Shown here in pieces: positions 16,654 through 26,900 of a stretch of DNA of 64,000 nucleotides (its first letter is position 1; each line of letters starts with the position of its first letter). The notes beneath the pieces are model-generated. The model was not told the origin of the DNA. It saw only the letters and a program-made list of their open reading frames with translations, and did no database searches. Source of the DNA: Paenibacillus tianmuensis (GTDB taxonomy: Bacteria > Bacillota > Bacilli > Paenibacillales > NBRC-103111); contig NZ_FMTT01000013.1 of NCBI RefSeq assembly GCF_900100345.1, positions 62,001 through 126,000 on the forward strand. The letters run 5' to 3'. A program made the translations under genes and the position numbers.

Positions 16654-17427
16654 GTGGAGCGCCTAGACGAGGTTATTTGGGTCGAAAAAACGAGCTTCGT
16701 TGACTGCGTTGTACTCAAAATATGGAACAAAGCTTGGAGTCCGGATGTTCATTTTCAACATGGCCTACTGGCCGCACTTCGCCACAGAGATATTTCAGTC
16801 TCAACGTCTTATGGGTGGGGATACACCCCTTCCCGGCATTAAGTATTGTTAACAAGCTACGATGGCAGCCCGCCTTCAACAATCACGAGCCAACATGTAA
16901 AAGATTTCGCCGAGTTGTTGCTGGGACTGCATCAATTATCGGTTGAGGAGCTGGAGCCTGCACTCCTTAAAACATACGATTTCACTCCCTATTTTTATCC
17001 GGGAATTGAAGAGCATCAAGACATCCTGGCCGAGCTGCTCCTTTTGGTTACAAGCTCCAAGCTGAAACAAAACAAGCTGATTCACGGCGACTTTAACTTG
17101 GGCAACATCCTGGACAATCAAGGAAAGTACACCATCATCGACTGGACCAATGCGCAATTAGGAGACGCCAGATACGATTTGGCTTGGTCGAGCTTCCTAA
17201 TCCATATCTACAATGGAGAAATGCTGGCCTCTGCATTCCGGAATGCCTATTTAGCACATCGTGAATTCGAAACGGAAGAAATGCTAAGGTTCGAAGCGAT
17301 TGCATGTCTCCGATGGCTGCTGTTCCATAGAACCGCCGATGTCCCCAGAACCGAGACGACGATCCAGCGGGTCAATGACATCATCATCGGAAATAAATAC
17401 TTGAATACGACGCTTATGTTGGTGTAA
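16654..17427 (+). pseudogene. APH/choline-kinase-family phosphotransferase, split by an in-frame TAA
   Basis: A GTG start at 16654 (AAAGGAGG 6 bases upstream) gives 62 residues including VVLKIWNKAWSPDVHFQ, the start of a kinase N-lobe. A TAA at 16840-16842 then interrupts the frame. In the same frame VLLTSYDGSP and about 195 more residues follow, with the catalytic loop IHGDFNLGNIL and metal-binding IDWTNAQLGDARYDLAW. Both halves belong to one aminoglycoside phosphotransferase-like fold. The stop falls exactly where the hinge strand should be, so a single base change of a CAA or AAA codon explains it. Its original substrate cannot be told. A 193-residue fragment could start at TTG 16846, but it would lack the ATP-binding lobe. 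Confidence 0.8.
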
Positions 17428-17487
17428 CGACCGAGGCCGGTTGTTTGGATGGAACTTTAGAAAATTGAACGAAATGGGAGGATTTCA

Positions 17488-17796
17488 GTGAGCAAGCGTT
17501 ATCGGATTACAAGAGAATTTAAGGAAAATGGAACTTCGGAACAAGGCATCTCGTTGGAAGAGTGCAAACGGTATTTTTCGACCAAACCCGACTTTGCCTA
17601 TACCCCGGTGTTTACGGTGACAGGGGCTACCACCATGTCCATTGAGGGAGATTTTTTCATGTGGAGCTTCGGCGATAGCAAGATCCCTTTCCGGCATTAC
17701 CATGGGGATATTTACGTATCCGGCTCCAATGAAGCGGTGATCCCCAAGATGATGGAGATTGCAGGCGAATTGGACGCGGATGTGCTGGAAGGATAA
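17488..17796 (+). CDS. Small soluble protein of unknown function (102 aa)
   Basis: A GTG start with GGGAGG 6 bases upstream, reading MSKRYRITREFKENG and ending ELDADVLEG. It has no signal peptide and no membrane segment; it is an alpha/beta mix with aromatic-rich strands (FFMWSFGDS, FRHYHGDIYV). I do not recognise a family. It follows the broken phosphotransferase gene by 60 bases on the same strand and may have been co-transcribed with it. Its good ribosome-binding site and balanced codon use favour a real gene. Confidence 0.7.
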   Translation: MSKRYRITREFKENGTSEQGISLEECKRYFSTKPDFAYTPVFTVTGATTMSIEGDFFMWSFGDSKIPFRHYHGDIYVSGSNEAVIPKMMEIAGELDADVLEG

Positions 17797-17996
17797 TCTG
17801 GCGGAAACGATAGTATGAGGCCATGCCCAGCAGTTGGGATAGCCTCAAAAAAGCTTATACCCGGCTCTGCCGGTGAGCCTCCTTCACCCGCTCGCCTTGC
17901 TCGGCTGTCAGATGGGTTAGTACAGGCTGCATACGGGCACGCAGCAATTGAAACAGCAGCAGATCGCTTCGGTTATTTGGGCTTGAATTCGTGCAA

Positions 17997-19661
17997 TTAA
18001 AGCTGGCGAGTTAATATTGATGATATTACTTGAAGCTGTTCATCAAGCGAGTACGGGTCTTCAAAGGCGAAACGGTATGGATTGATAAAATAAACACGAC
18101 GATTCTTTACAGCAGGGAGGCTTTGCCAAATCCCGCTTTCCGTTAACGTGGAAGGGTCGCCGTAGACGGATATGAAAATATGATCACCTGCATATGCAGG
18201 CAAAGCTGAGAACGGGATTTTAATACTCAACGAAGCTTCATCAAGTTCCCTCCGCTGCAGGGGAGGAGCTTGCAGCTGCAAGGCTTGATAAAGGCTGAAG
18301 CTGCCGTAACCCGCATGCTGGCCCAATACGTACAGCTGCCCATTCAATAGCAGCAAATTCGTTACAAAGTACCCCAACCCGAGCTTACTCACGATTTGTG
18401 CCCGAGTTTGTTCAATTCGCCACTCGTAGTCTTCAATCCATTGCTCTGCCAAATCGGTTTTATTGAGAACGCCGCCTATCAATCGCAGCTTCTCCAAAGG
18501 ACTGGTACTTTGATAAGGAATCAGAAGCGTGGGTGCGATTTGCTCAAGCTGCTGATATTGGTGTTCATTTTGCGTTACAATCAGATCCGGCTGCAGTCCG
18601 GATACACGGGGCAAGCTGATGGGAAAGCCTTTCCCCAGATCGACAATGCCTTGCAAGCTGCTGCTGCTTTTCTCTGCTGCAGCTAACTCTTTTCTTAGCA
18701 TTTCCGTTCGGGCACCTACAGGAATCACGCCAAGCTTCAGCAACTGTCCCATATATTGATCGGCTACAATGCGCTGAGGGCTGGATGCGAGCGTGAAGCT
18801 TCGAATCAATCTCTGCTTGTTCTGTGCATATTGACGGGGCGATTGTCCGACGATCTGCTTGAAGCGGCGATTGAAATAGAACTCATCCCGGTAGCCGACA
18901 GTCTGGGCAATATAGGATAACTGGCCGCCGGCGAGCAGCAGTTTCTTGGCCTCTTGAATTCTCAAATCGGTCAAGTAACCGGACACGCTTCTATTGGTGA
19001 GCTTGCGAAACAGCTCGGTAAACTGTCTACGGCTAAGCCTAGCCTTAGCGGCCAGCTTATCGACTGTAATGTCTTCATGATAAGCCGCATGCATATAGTC
19101 GAGGGCATGTTCGACGGCCTTCTTGCTGTCGTGCTCCTTGGCACGGTGAAAGTTACGTTCTGTAAAAATGAACATCATCCATTCTTGAAAGTGCATGTGA
19201 TTGGCCAATTGCTGCAACGGATCTGAACTCCATCTATTTTTGCAAAGCTGCTCCAGTCCTCTTGAGAGGCGCTGCCAAGGCGCCTTCCATAAATCCTGGT
19301 GAGGCAGGAAAGAACCTGAGCCACCTAAATCGTCCAAATTGTCCCAATCGCCTGTACGCTGCATGGCATAGGAAATGATATAACAGGCAAAAGGGCGTGC
19401 AGTTGTATTGTTTAGTTGAATGTCGGCAGTTGAAACAAGGGAAAGCAGCTCCCCCGGATGCAGATCCGCCTTCATGTCATCTGCTTCAACGTGCAGGCTG
19501 CCCCTAATCATGACGATTAATGTTAAATAATTCAAAGAATATCGAAAGGAATTCATGGTTTGAGGTGAATCTGAATCGAACTGTTCTATATTAAGAAGTG
19601 CAAAGGAAATGGAACGAGGCATGCGCTCCGGCTGCTCCTGCAGTTTGCGCAATTCGATCAT
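17997..19661 (-). CDS. AraC-family regulator with fused siderophore-binding domain (Btr type, 554 aa)
   Basis: Three parts can be seen: an N-terminal sensor-like region (1-170); an AraC DNA-binding domain (about 185-285), with ITVDKLAAKARLSRRQFTELFRK and a second helix pair in ISYIAQTVGYRDEFYFNRRFKQ; and a C-terminal periplasmic-binding-protein-like domain (about 300-550). The last part closely resembles the lipoprotein encoded just upstream (DQYMGQLLKLGV and DPYSLDEQL match DQHMGHLLKLGV and DPYSLEAQL). In Bacillus subtilis, Btr is built this way and activates siderophore uptake on binding ferric bacillibactin. By analogy, this protein should sense the ligand of its neighbour. AAGGAAGG lies 6 bases before the ATG. 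Confidence 0.9.
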   Translation of the reverse strand: MIELRKLQEQPERMPRSISFALLNIEQFDSDSPQTMNSFRYSLNYLTLIVMIRGSLHVEADDMKADLHPGELLSLVSTADIQLNNTTARPFACYIISYAMQRTGDWDNLDDLGGSGSFLPHQDLWKAPWQRLSRGLEQLCKNRWSSDPLQQLANHMHFQEWMMFIFTERNFHRAKEHDSKKAVEHALDYMHAAYHEDITVDKLAAKARLSRRQFTELFRKLTNRSVSGYLTDLRIQEAKKLLLAGGQLSYIAQTVGYRDEFYFNRRFKQIVGQSPRQYAQNKQRLIRSFTLASSPQRIVADQYMGQLLKLGVIPVGARTEMLRKELAAAEKSSSSLQGIVDLGKGFPISLPRVSGLQPDLIVTQNEHQYQQLEQIAPTLLIPYQSTSPLEKLRLIGGVLNKTDLAEQWIEDYEWRIEQTRAQIVSKLGLGYFVTNLLLLNGQLYVLGQHAGYGSFSLYQALQLQAPPLQRRELDEASLSIKIPFSALPAYAGDHIFISVYGDPSTLTESGIWQSLPAVKNRRVYFINPYRFAFEDPYSLDEQLQVISSILTRQL

Positions 19662-19796
19662 AGGCTTCCTTCCTTTCTTTACTTGCTATTGCTGTGGCGC
19701 ACCAATGATCCAATGATACCTAAGAAGCCCGTTGTCCACAAGGTCGTGGAAACAGGCTTGAGAATTTATCTAATGCGAAGGTCTGCCGCGCTTAAG

Positions 19797-20753
19797 CTAA
19801 CGGGCTTTTGTCAGCAGGTTAACGATAATATTAAGCTGTGCTTCCAATGAGTAAGGATCGTCCATTGCGAAAATTTTCGAATCATAGAAATAGACTTGAT
19901 CGTTCATAACGGCCGGAATACTTTTCCAAAAATTACTGTCCAGCAATTCTTTGGCTTTATCCTCGTTCACAACTGTAATGAAAGCATGATCGCCCATGTA
20001 TTCAGGGACAGCTTCAAATGAAAGCTCGGCACTGCCCATCTCTTTATCGCGCAGCGTTTCAGCCTTGTCCGTCGGTTTCAGCTTAAGGTAATCGTAGATC
20101 ATGTACCCGCCATATGCCCCATTGGGACCGAAAACAAACACATTCTTGTCGAAAACGGCCATGACGGATACCGTTTGCCCCTCTTTTAATTTCCCGGAAG
20201 CGGCAATTTTCTGTTGTGCGTCTTTTAATTGGCCCTCAAATTCTTTGATCCACTTATTTGCTTCTGCGGTTTTGTCGAATAGCTCGGCAATTTTGAGCAG
20301 CTTGTCCATTGGTGTCGTATAGCTTTTGGACCAGTAAGGGATTCGGACCGTAGGTGCGATTTTACTATAAGACTCATGGTTATTTGGGAGTGCGCTAATG
20401 ATCAGGTCAGGCTCCAGCGAGGCAAGTTTCTCCAAATTAAGTGGAAATCCTCCCAAATTCTCAATCCCTTCTAATGCATCCCTCTCCAGGTTCGCGTATG
20501 GAATCCAGGCTTCCTTAAGCATATTCTCGCGAACGGCAATTGGTTTAACGCCCAGCTTTAGCAGGTGGCCCATATGCTGATCTGAGGCAACCCGCAGAGG
20601 CTGAACGGGAACCTCCGTCACGCCGGCTTCATGCTCAAAGGCACGTGTGGGCTGGATGGAATTGTTGGTTTGCTTGCTGCAGGCGGCTAGCAGTAATACA
20701 ATCACGATGGTTAGCAGGCATAGCTTTGCGGAAACGGTTTGGCTCCTTAACAA
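19797..20753 (-). CDS. Iron-siderophore ABC transporter substrate-binding lipoprotein
   Basis: 318 residues starting with a signal sequence and lipobox LLLAAC (Cys25), then a FecB/FhuD-type two-lobe binding protein: NLGGFPLNLEKLASLEPDLII is the usual first-lobe stretch. It should sit outside the membrane and hand a ferric siderophore to a permease. No permease or ATPase gene is next to it, so it must use one encoded elsewhere. The TTG start at 20753 has AAAGGGG 8 bases upstream; an ATG nearby is out of frame. A Fur box lies about 45 bases upstream, so iron should repress it. The Btr-like regulator follows on the same strand after 135 bases. Confidence 0.9.
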   Translation of the reverse strand: MLRSQTVSAKLCLLTIVIVLLLAACSKQTNNSIQPTRAFEHEAGVTEVPVQPLRVASDQHMGHLLKLGVKPIAVRENMLKEAWIPYANLERDALEGIENLGGFPLNLEKLASLEPDLIISALPNNHESYSKIAPTVRIPYWSKSYTTPMDKLLKIAELFDKTAEANKWIKEFEGQLKDAQQKIAASGKLKEGQTVSVMAVFDKNVFVFGPNGAYGGYMIYDYLKLKPTDKAETLRDKEMGSAELSFEAVPEYMGDHAFITVVNEDKAKELLDSNFWKSIPAVMNDQVYFYDSKIFAMDDPYSLEAQLNIIVNLLTKAR

Positions 20754-20796
20754 TTTTCATACCCCTTTACACAATAAAAAGTGGAATTAATAATAA

Positions 20797-20811
20797 TAAT
20801 AATCATTATCA
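20797..20811 (-). promoter_or_regulatory. Fur box upstream of the siderophore-binding lipoprotein
   Basis: The minus strand reads TGATAATGATTATTA, matching the 7-1-7 Bacillus Fur consensus TGATAATnATTATCA at all but one defined position. It sits upstream of the TTG start at 20753, where a bound repressor would block transcription. Confidence 0.85.
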
Positions 20812-20877
20812 TTTATTATGGGGGTATGAAGATGTGGTCACAATGGAAATCCAGGCGGTTTTTTTATACTTTTTAGC

Positions 20878-20915
20878 GCCCTCTTGTTTCGCCCAAAAGG
20901 CTTAAACAAGAGGGC
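20878..20915 (-). terminator. Strong hairpin after the lipopeptide synthase gene
   Basis: A perfect 12-base inverted repeat, GCCCTCTTGTTT / AAACAAGAGGGC, with a 14-base loop starts 6 bases after the synthase stop. The minus strand lacks a clean T-run after it (the plus strand has TTT), so its strength as a terminator is uncertain. It separates the synthase from the Fur-controlled genes. Confidence 0.6.
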
Positions 20916-20921
20916 TTTCCG

Positions 20922-23900
20922 TTAGCGTACGGAGTCCGCTGCGAGAGTTTTATCCCGAACGATGTCTTGCAAGACGAGCCGGATCGCATGGACATTATGC
21001 TCAATATTGGCTGGTTCAAAAATGTCAAGGTGACCGCCAATCAGCGCGTACTCCACGACCTCTTCTGTCGTCGCCTCGTTCCAATCCTCGGCTCTGGCAG
21101 CTTCCATTTCCGTAATGAAAGCGTGCAGGTTGGCCCGAACCGCTCCGTCATTGATCAATTGACCGCTGTATGTGCCATATGCCAAAATTTTGCTCCTGGC
21201 CTTTTCCCAGTCGGCCCGATTGGCCAAAAAGGACGCGTTCCGTTCGGAGACGATTTCGAGCATGGCATCGACTCCCCGTTCCAGTTCTTCGCCGGAAAGT
21301 TTCTTCGTCCCATCCCGTCTATCGGCATCAAGCAACAAAATATCCGATACCGCATATCCCCTGCGCTCCATCGTCTTGGCGACCTGATAGGCTAAACTGC
21401 CGCCGAGCGAGTAGCCTAACAGCACATAAGGCGCTTCGCGCTGAACGCTCACAATCGCATCGACGTACCGGTTTAACAGCTCCTCCTCATCGCGCCACCC
21501 TTCGATGAAATCGAATGCGTAGACGACATATTGATCCTCCAGCATCCTGGCCATTTCGTTATACACAAGCCCGTAGCCTGCTGAGGGAGGGAAGCAGAAG
21601 ACGTTCATCCGTCCCCGCTCGTTCAGCTTCATCGGCCCGTCGCCGTCATCCTGGACTTGCCCGGAAGAGAGCAGCGCCGCCATTTCTTCAATCGTCGGCG
21701 AGGCAATGACGGCACGCAGAGACAGCTCTGCCCCCATGACGGTGTTGACCTTTTCGGTCAACTGCATCGCTTTGATCGAATGACCGCCAAGCTCGAAGAA
21801 ACGATTCCTCACTCCGATGCGCGGAGCTCCTAACACCTCTTGCCACAGCGCCGCCAGCTTCGCTTCAACCGGCGTTCGCGGCGCCACGTACTCCGCTAAA
21901 GCGTTCGCGGCATCTTCCGTAGAAGATGAATGCACGATCGCTCCTTGCAGCAGCTCAGCTTCCGTACCAACCAAGCCCGCCAGGCACTGCTCCTCTTCGG
22001 CGGGGGACAGCAGCTGAAGCTCCTGCACCCGAACGTCCGGATTCGCCGCGAGTTGTTTCAAGATCCGCATCCAGTGCCCTTGCAGGCGTTCCATCACTTC
22101 GCGTTCATATACCTGGGCGTTGTAATCGAATCGGATGCGCATGTCATTGCCCGGCTGCATGATGACAGTCAGATCATAGCTCGTCTGTCCCTCGGTCCGG
22201 AACCCGCTCATTTCCAGCCCTGCCGCCTTTGCCGCCGCTTCGGCCGCGACCGAAGACGGGCTATCGGTTTCGAATACGAGAATGTGGTTAATTAGCTGCT
22301 GTTTTGGAGCGCTAAGCGCTTGGATTTCATACAGCGGATGCATAGCGTGCTTTTCGGATGACAACGCCTGCTCCTGAACGCTTCGCATGACGTCTGCCAC
22401 CGTTGCCCCGGCCCCGCTGCGGATACGGACCGGGATCGTATTGCTGCGCACCCCGATCATCGTTTCCATGCCCGGCACAAGCGCCGGTCTGACGGGCACG
22501 ACGGTTCCAAATACAACGTCGTCCGTGCCGTTATAGGCTTGCAGCAGCAGTCCCCACGCCGTTTGGAGCAGCGTATTTACCGTCACCTGATGCTGCTTTG
22601 CCGTATTGCGCAGTTCCCGGGTCAGCCGTTTTCCCAAGCTGCTTGTTAGCCGCTCGGCCGCACACCCTGCCCCTTGCTGTCCTTGGGCCTGAACCCGCGG
22701 CGGCACGGCTTGATGGCGGTAGCCCGCCAAATAATGGCTCCAGTAAGCGGATGCCGCGGCAAGATCCTGCCCCTCCAGCCATTCGATATACCGCCTGTAT
22801 GGCTTGACCGCGCCCAGTTCCGGCCGGGCTTGCTTCCGGTAGGCGGAGTACACCGCGAACACCTCTTCGATGATCCGCCCCGTATCCCGGCCATCCATCA
22901 CGATCTGATGGAAGCTCCACAAGAAACGGTACGTTTCGTCGCCGGTTCGCAGAATCGACACGCGCAGCAACGCTTCTTCGCTTAGCTCGAAGCCGCGGAG
23001 CTTGTCTGTCTTCGTAAGCGCACGGATATGCGCCTCTTGCTCGCTTTCCTTCCACCCCCTCACGTCTTCATAAACAAAGCCGGCCGGTTTGTTGCGGTAC
23101 ACCACCTGCAAAGGTTGACCGTTCCATCCGCTATAGAAGTTCGTCCGCAGCGCGTCATGACGCTGCACCACGACGTCCAAACTTTGCTTGAACGCTCTGA
23201 TGTCCAAGCTTCCGCACAAGGTAAACGCCGTTTGTTCGAAGTATGCTTCCGATTCCGGGTTCAGCAGTCGGTGGTACAGCATCCCTTGCTGCAAGGGCGT
23301 TAACGCGTACACGCTTTCGATCTCACCGATGCGCCGCAGCCGTTCCGTCACGGCAAGTCCTTTGAAAACGACGTCGCTTGGCGTCAACTCCGGCCTCTCT
23401 TTTGCCACGCAGTGCGCGATGATGTCCTGAAGGCTGGCATGTAGCAACCCAGCCAGCCGCTCCATCGTTTCCCGCCGGTACTGCTTGCCGCTGTAGCTGA
23501 CCGTAAGCGCCAGTTCTCCGCCTGCGATACTGCCGCTAATATCCAGCGCATGGGACCTTTCGGTTTGCCCGCTAATCTCCGAGCCGCATGCAAAAGGCGA
23601 TACTTGCAGCGCATTTTGAGTTAAATCTTGATCGAACTGGCCCAAATAGTTAAAGCTGATTTCCGGCTTTGCTGCGTAGCGGGCGTCCTCGGACGCTTCG
23701 GACAAGTATTTCAGTATGCCGTAGCCGATTCCTTTGTTCGGAATTTGTCGCAAGCTGTCTTTCACCCGTTTGATCCGGTAAGCGAGCGTATCGGAATCGC
23801 CCGGACCGCCGCCTGCTCCCATCTCCAGCACCACAGGATACTCGCTCGTAAACCAGCCGACGGTGCGCGCGATGTCGATATCCGGCAGGACGGCCTCTCT

Positions 23901-26900
23901 TCCGTGTCCTTCCAGACCGACCCATACCCGCTCGATTCCCGTCCAACGGTACACCGCCATGCCCAGCGCGGTCAGCAGCAGGTCGTTGATGTCAGTGTTG
24001 TAGGCATGGTGCGCCTGCTTCAGCAGCTGCTCCGTTTCCTCCCGCGTCCACTGCACCGTCACCGTTTTGCTGTCCCGCATGAGCCCGTATGCTTGCTCCT
24101 GCCCGGCTTGTTCAACATCTCGGGGGAGCGGCTTGCTTTCAGACTGTTCGAGCTGCTGCCAATACGCCCGCTCCGCCTCCAACGCCGGAATGTTCGCATA
24201 ACCCGCGAGCTGCTCCGCCCACGTCTGGAACGCATCCGTCTTGTCCGGAAGCCGGATCGCCTGTCCGCTTACGGCTTGCTCGTAGCCGTAGGCCAAATCT
24301 TCAAGCAAAATGCGCCATGATACCCCGTCAACGACCAGATGGTGAATCGCGATCAGCAGATGGTCCCCATCCGCGCAGCGGAACAGCCCCAGCTTGATAA
24401 GCGGCCCCGTACTGAGCTCGATGCTACTCTGGATCTCATTCGCTTTTGCTTCAATCGCTTGCGCGACGTTGTCGGCTGCCTTCTGGAAGTCCATGACTTC
24501 TAAAGTGTACAGCTCGCCTTCGTCGATGCCGCGAATCCAGGCCGCATAACCGCCTTCCGTCTGTCGAAATACCGTGCGCAGCGCGTCATGATGCTCCGCC
24601 AGTTTCCGCACCGCCTTCCGAAGCGCCGCTTCATCGTAGCCTTGCTCCCGGTACAGCATAACGGCTTGGTTATAGTGGTGCGGCGCAGCATTGTTTTGCC
24701 GGAAAAACCATGCTTGAATCGGTGTCAGCTTCGCCCAGCCCTTCACTTCCCCTTGGTCCGCCATACGGGTAATCGGCTTGACATGCGCGCTCAGCTCCGC
24801 AATCGCAGGGTAAGCAAACAAATGTCTCATTTCCACCTTGTACCCGGCTTGATGCAGCTTCGCCGAAACTTGAATCGCTTTGATCGAGTCGCCTCCCAGC
24901 GCAAAGAAGCGATCATTCACGCCGACCTTCTCGATCCCGAGTACCGTCTGCCAGACGGAAGCCAGCGCTTGCTCCACGGCCGTGCATGGAGCGACATAGT
25001 CCGTGTCCGCAGCCATGCTTTCCTTCGGAGCAGGAAGCGCTTTGCGGTCTACCTTCCCGTTTGGCGTCAGCGGCAGCTGCGGAAGGGGCACGAAATAGGA
25101 TGGAATCATGTACTCGGGCAGCGTTTGCGACAACGCCTTCCGTAGTTCGCCTATCGCCAGCTCGCGATCCGACACCACATACGCGCACAGCTGCTTTTGT
25201 CCGGTTTCGTCCTCCCGTGCGATGACAACTGCTTCCTGCACGGATTCCGTTTTCAGCAGCTGCACTTCCACCTCGCCCAGCTCGATCCGGTAGCCGCGGA
25301 TTTTCACCTGATCGTCGAGCCGCCCCAAATATTCGATGTTGCCATCCGGCAGCCATCTCGCCGCATCGCCCGTCCGGTACATCCGCCTGCCCGGCTCGAA
25401 CGGGTCATATACAAATTTCTCCGCGGTCAGCTCTGGACGGTTCAGGTACCCCCGCGCCACCCCGCGTCCGCCGATATACAACTCGCCCGGCACACCAGCC
25501 GGCTGTAGCGCCATGGCTGCGCTTAAAATATACATTCTCACGCCCGCGTATGGCTTGCCGATCGGCAAACTCCGGTATTCATACGGATATGGATGCGATC
25601 CGACGTCCTCCGTCTGCTGAACATAATAACTTGAATCGACGCACGCTTCCGTTACCCCGTAGCTGTTTACGATCCGCATCGATGCACCGAACCGGTCGTT
25701 TAATTGCTGAAAATCGCCTACCGGACATTGATCCGAGCCGACAATGAGCGTTTTCAGGAAGCCGATATCCCGCCCGTGCTCATACACGTCATTCATCAGC
25801 GGAATGACAAGCGCCGGGGTCGCATCGAACATCGTGACGCGGTGCTGCTGCAGCAGCCCGTAAATCGCCTCCGGGTCGTGCCGAGCGTAGCTTGGGCATA
25901 CGATGAGCTGGCCGCCATTCAGCAGTGACCGCACGATATCGGCCGTAAACACGTCGAATGAAAAGCTTGCCCACTGCAATAGCCGTACCGGTTCCTCCCG
26001 CAGCCGATACTCCTGCTTCCATGCTTCGGACAAAGCGATGACCTGCCGGTGCTCGATCATCACGCCCTTCGGTTTCCCCGTCGTTCCCGACGTATAGATG
26101 ACGTAGGCCAGATGATGCGGCTGCGCTGTGGGCACCAGGTTTGTTCCGTCGGCATCATAGGCTTCGGAAGCATCCAGAAACAACACTTTCTCCGCGGCAT
26201 CCGCCGCACGTTCCTGCAAGCGGCGATGCGTTAGCAGCAGCTGTGCCCCCGAATCGTCCAGCATGTAGCGAACCCGCTCTTCGGGGTAGTCCGGATCGAT
26301 CGGCACATAAGCGGCTCCCGCCTTCAAAATCCCGAACATCCCGATGGCCATCGCAAGCGAGCGCTCGGCCATGATGCCGACGGTCTGGTCCGGCTGCACC
26401 CCTTTGGCCCGCAAGGTGCGCGCAAGCCGATTCGCCTGCTCGTTCAGCTCGCGGTAAGTGAGCCGCTCGTCCTCGCAAATGACCGCCACTTGATCCGGCG
26501 TCCGCTCCGCCTCTTCCTCCAACAGCTGATGGATCGTCTTCTCCTGCCAGTCGCAAGATACGGAGCCGACTCCGCTATCGTCGGGTGGGCCCGTTAGCAG
26601 CGCCTTTTCCTCCGGCGTGACGATCTCGAAAGACGACAGCTTCGCCTCAGGAGCCGCCAAAATACCGTCGATGAGCTGCATGAAGTGACCGGCCATTCTC
26701 CGGACCGTATCCACGCTGTACAGCGAGCTAGCGTATTCGATGCTGCTCGTAAGCGTCCCTGCCTCATCTACCGTTATTTGGAAGCTAAGGTCGAACTTCG
26801 CCGTCTTCGACTCGATTTCATATGGCTTGAGTTCCAACCCATGTACGGTATGTTGTTCCGCCACCCCATGCTGCATGTCAAACATCGTGTCGAACAGCGC

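Noticed and set aside
17815-18000. Short plus-strand ORF after the unknown 102-aa gene
   Set aside because: No ribosome-binding site, low-complexity composition, and it overlaps the end of the regulator gene on the other strand.
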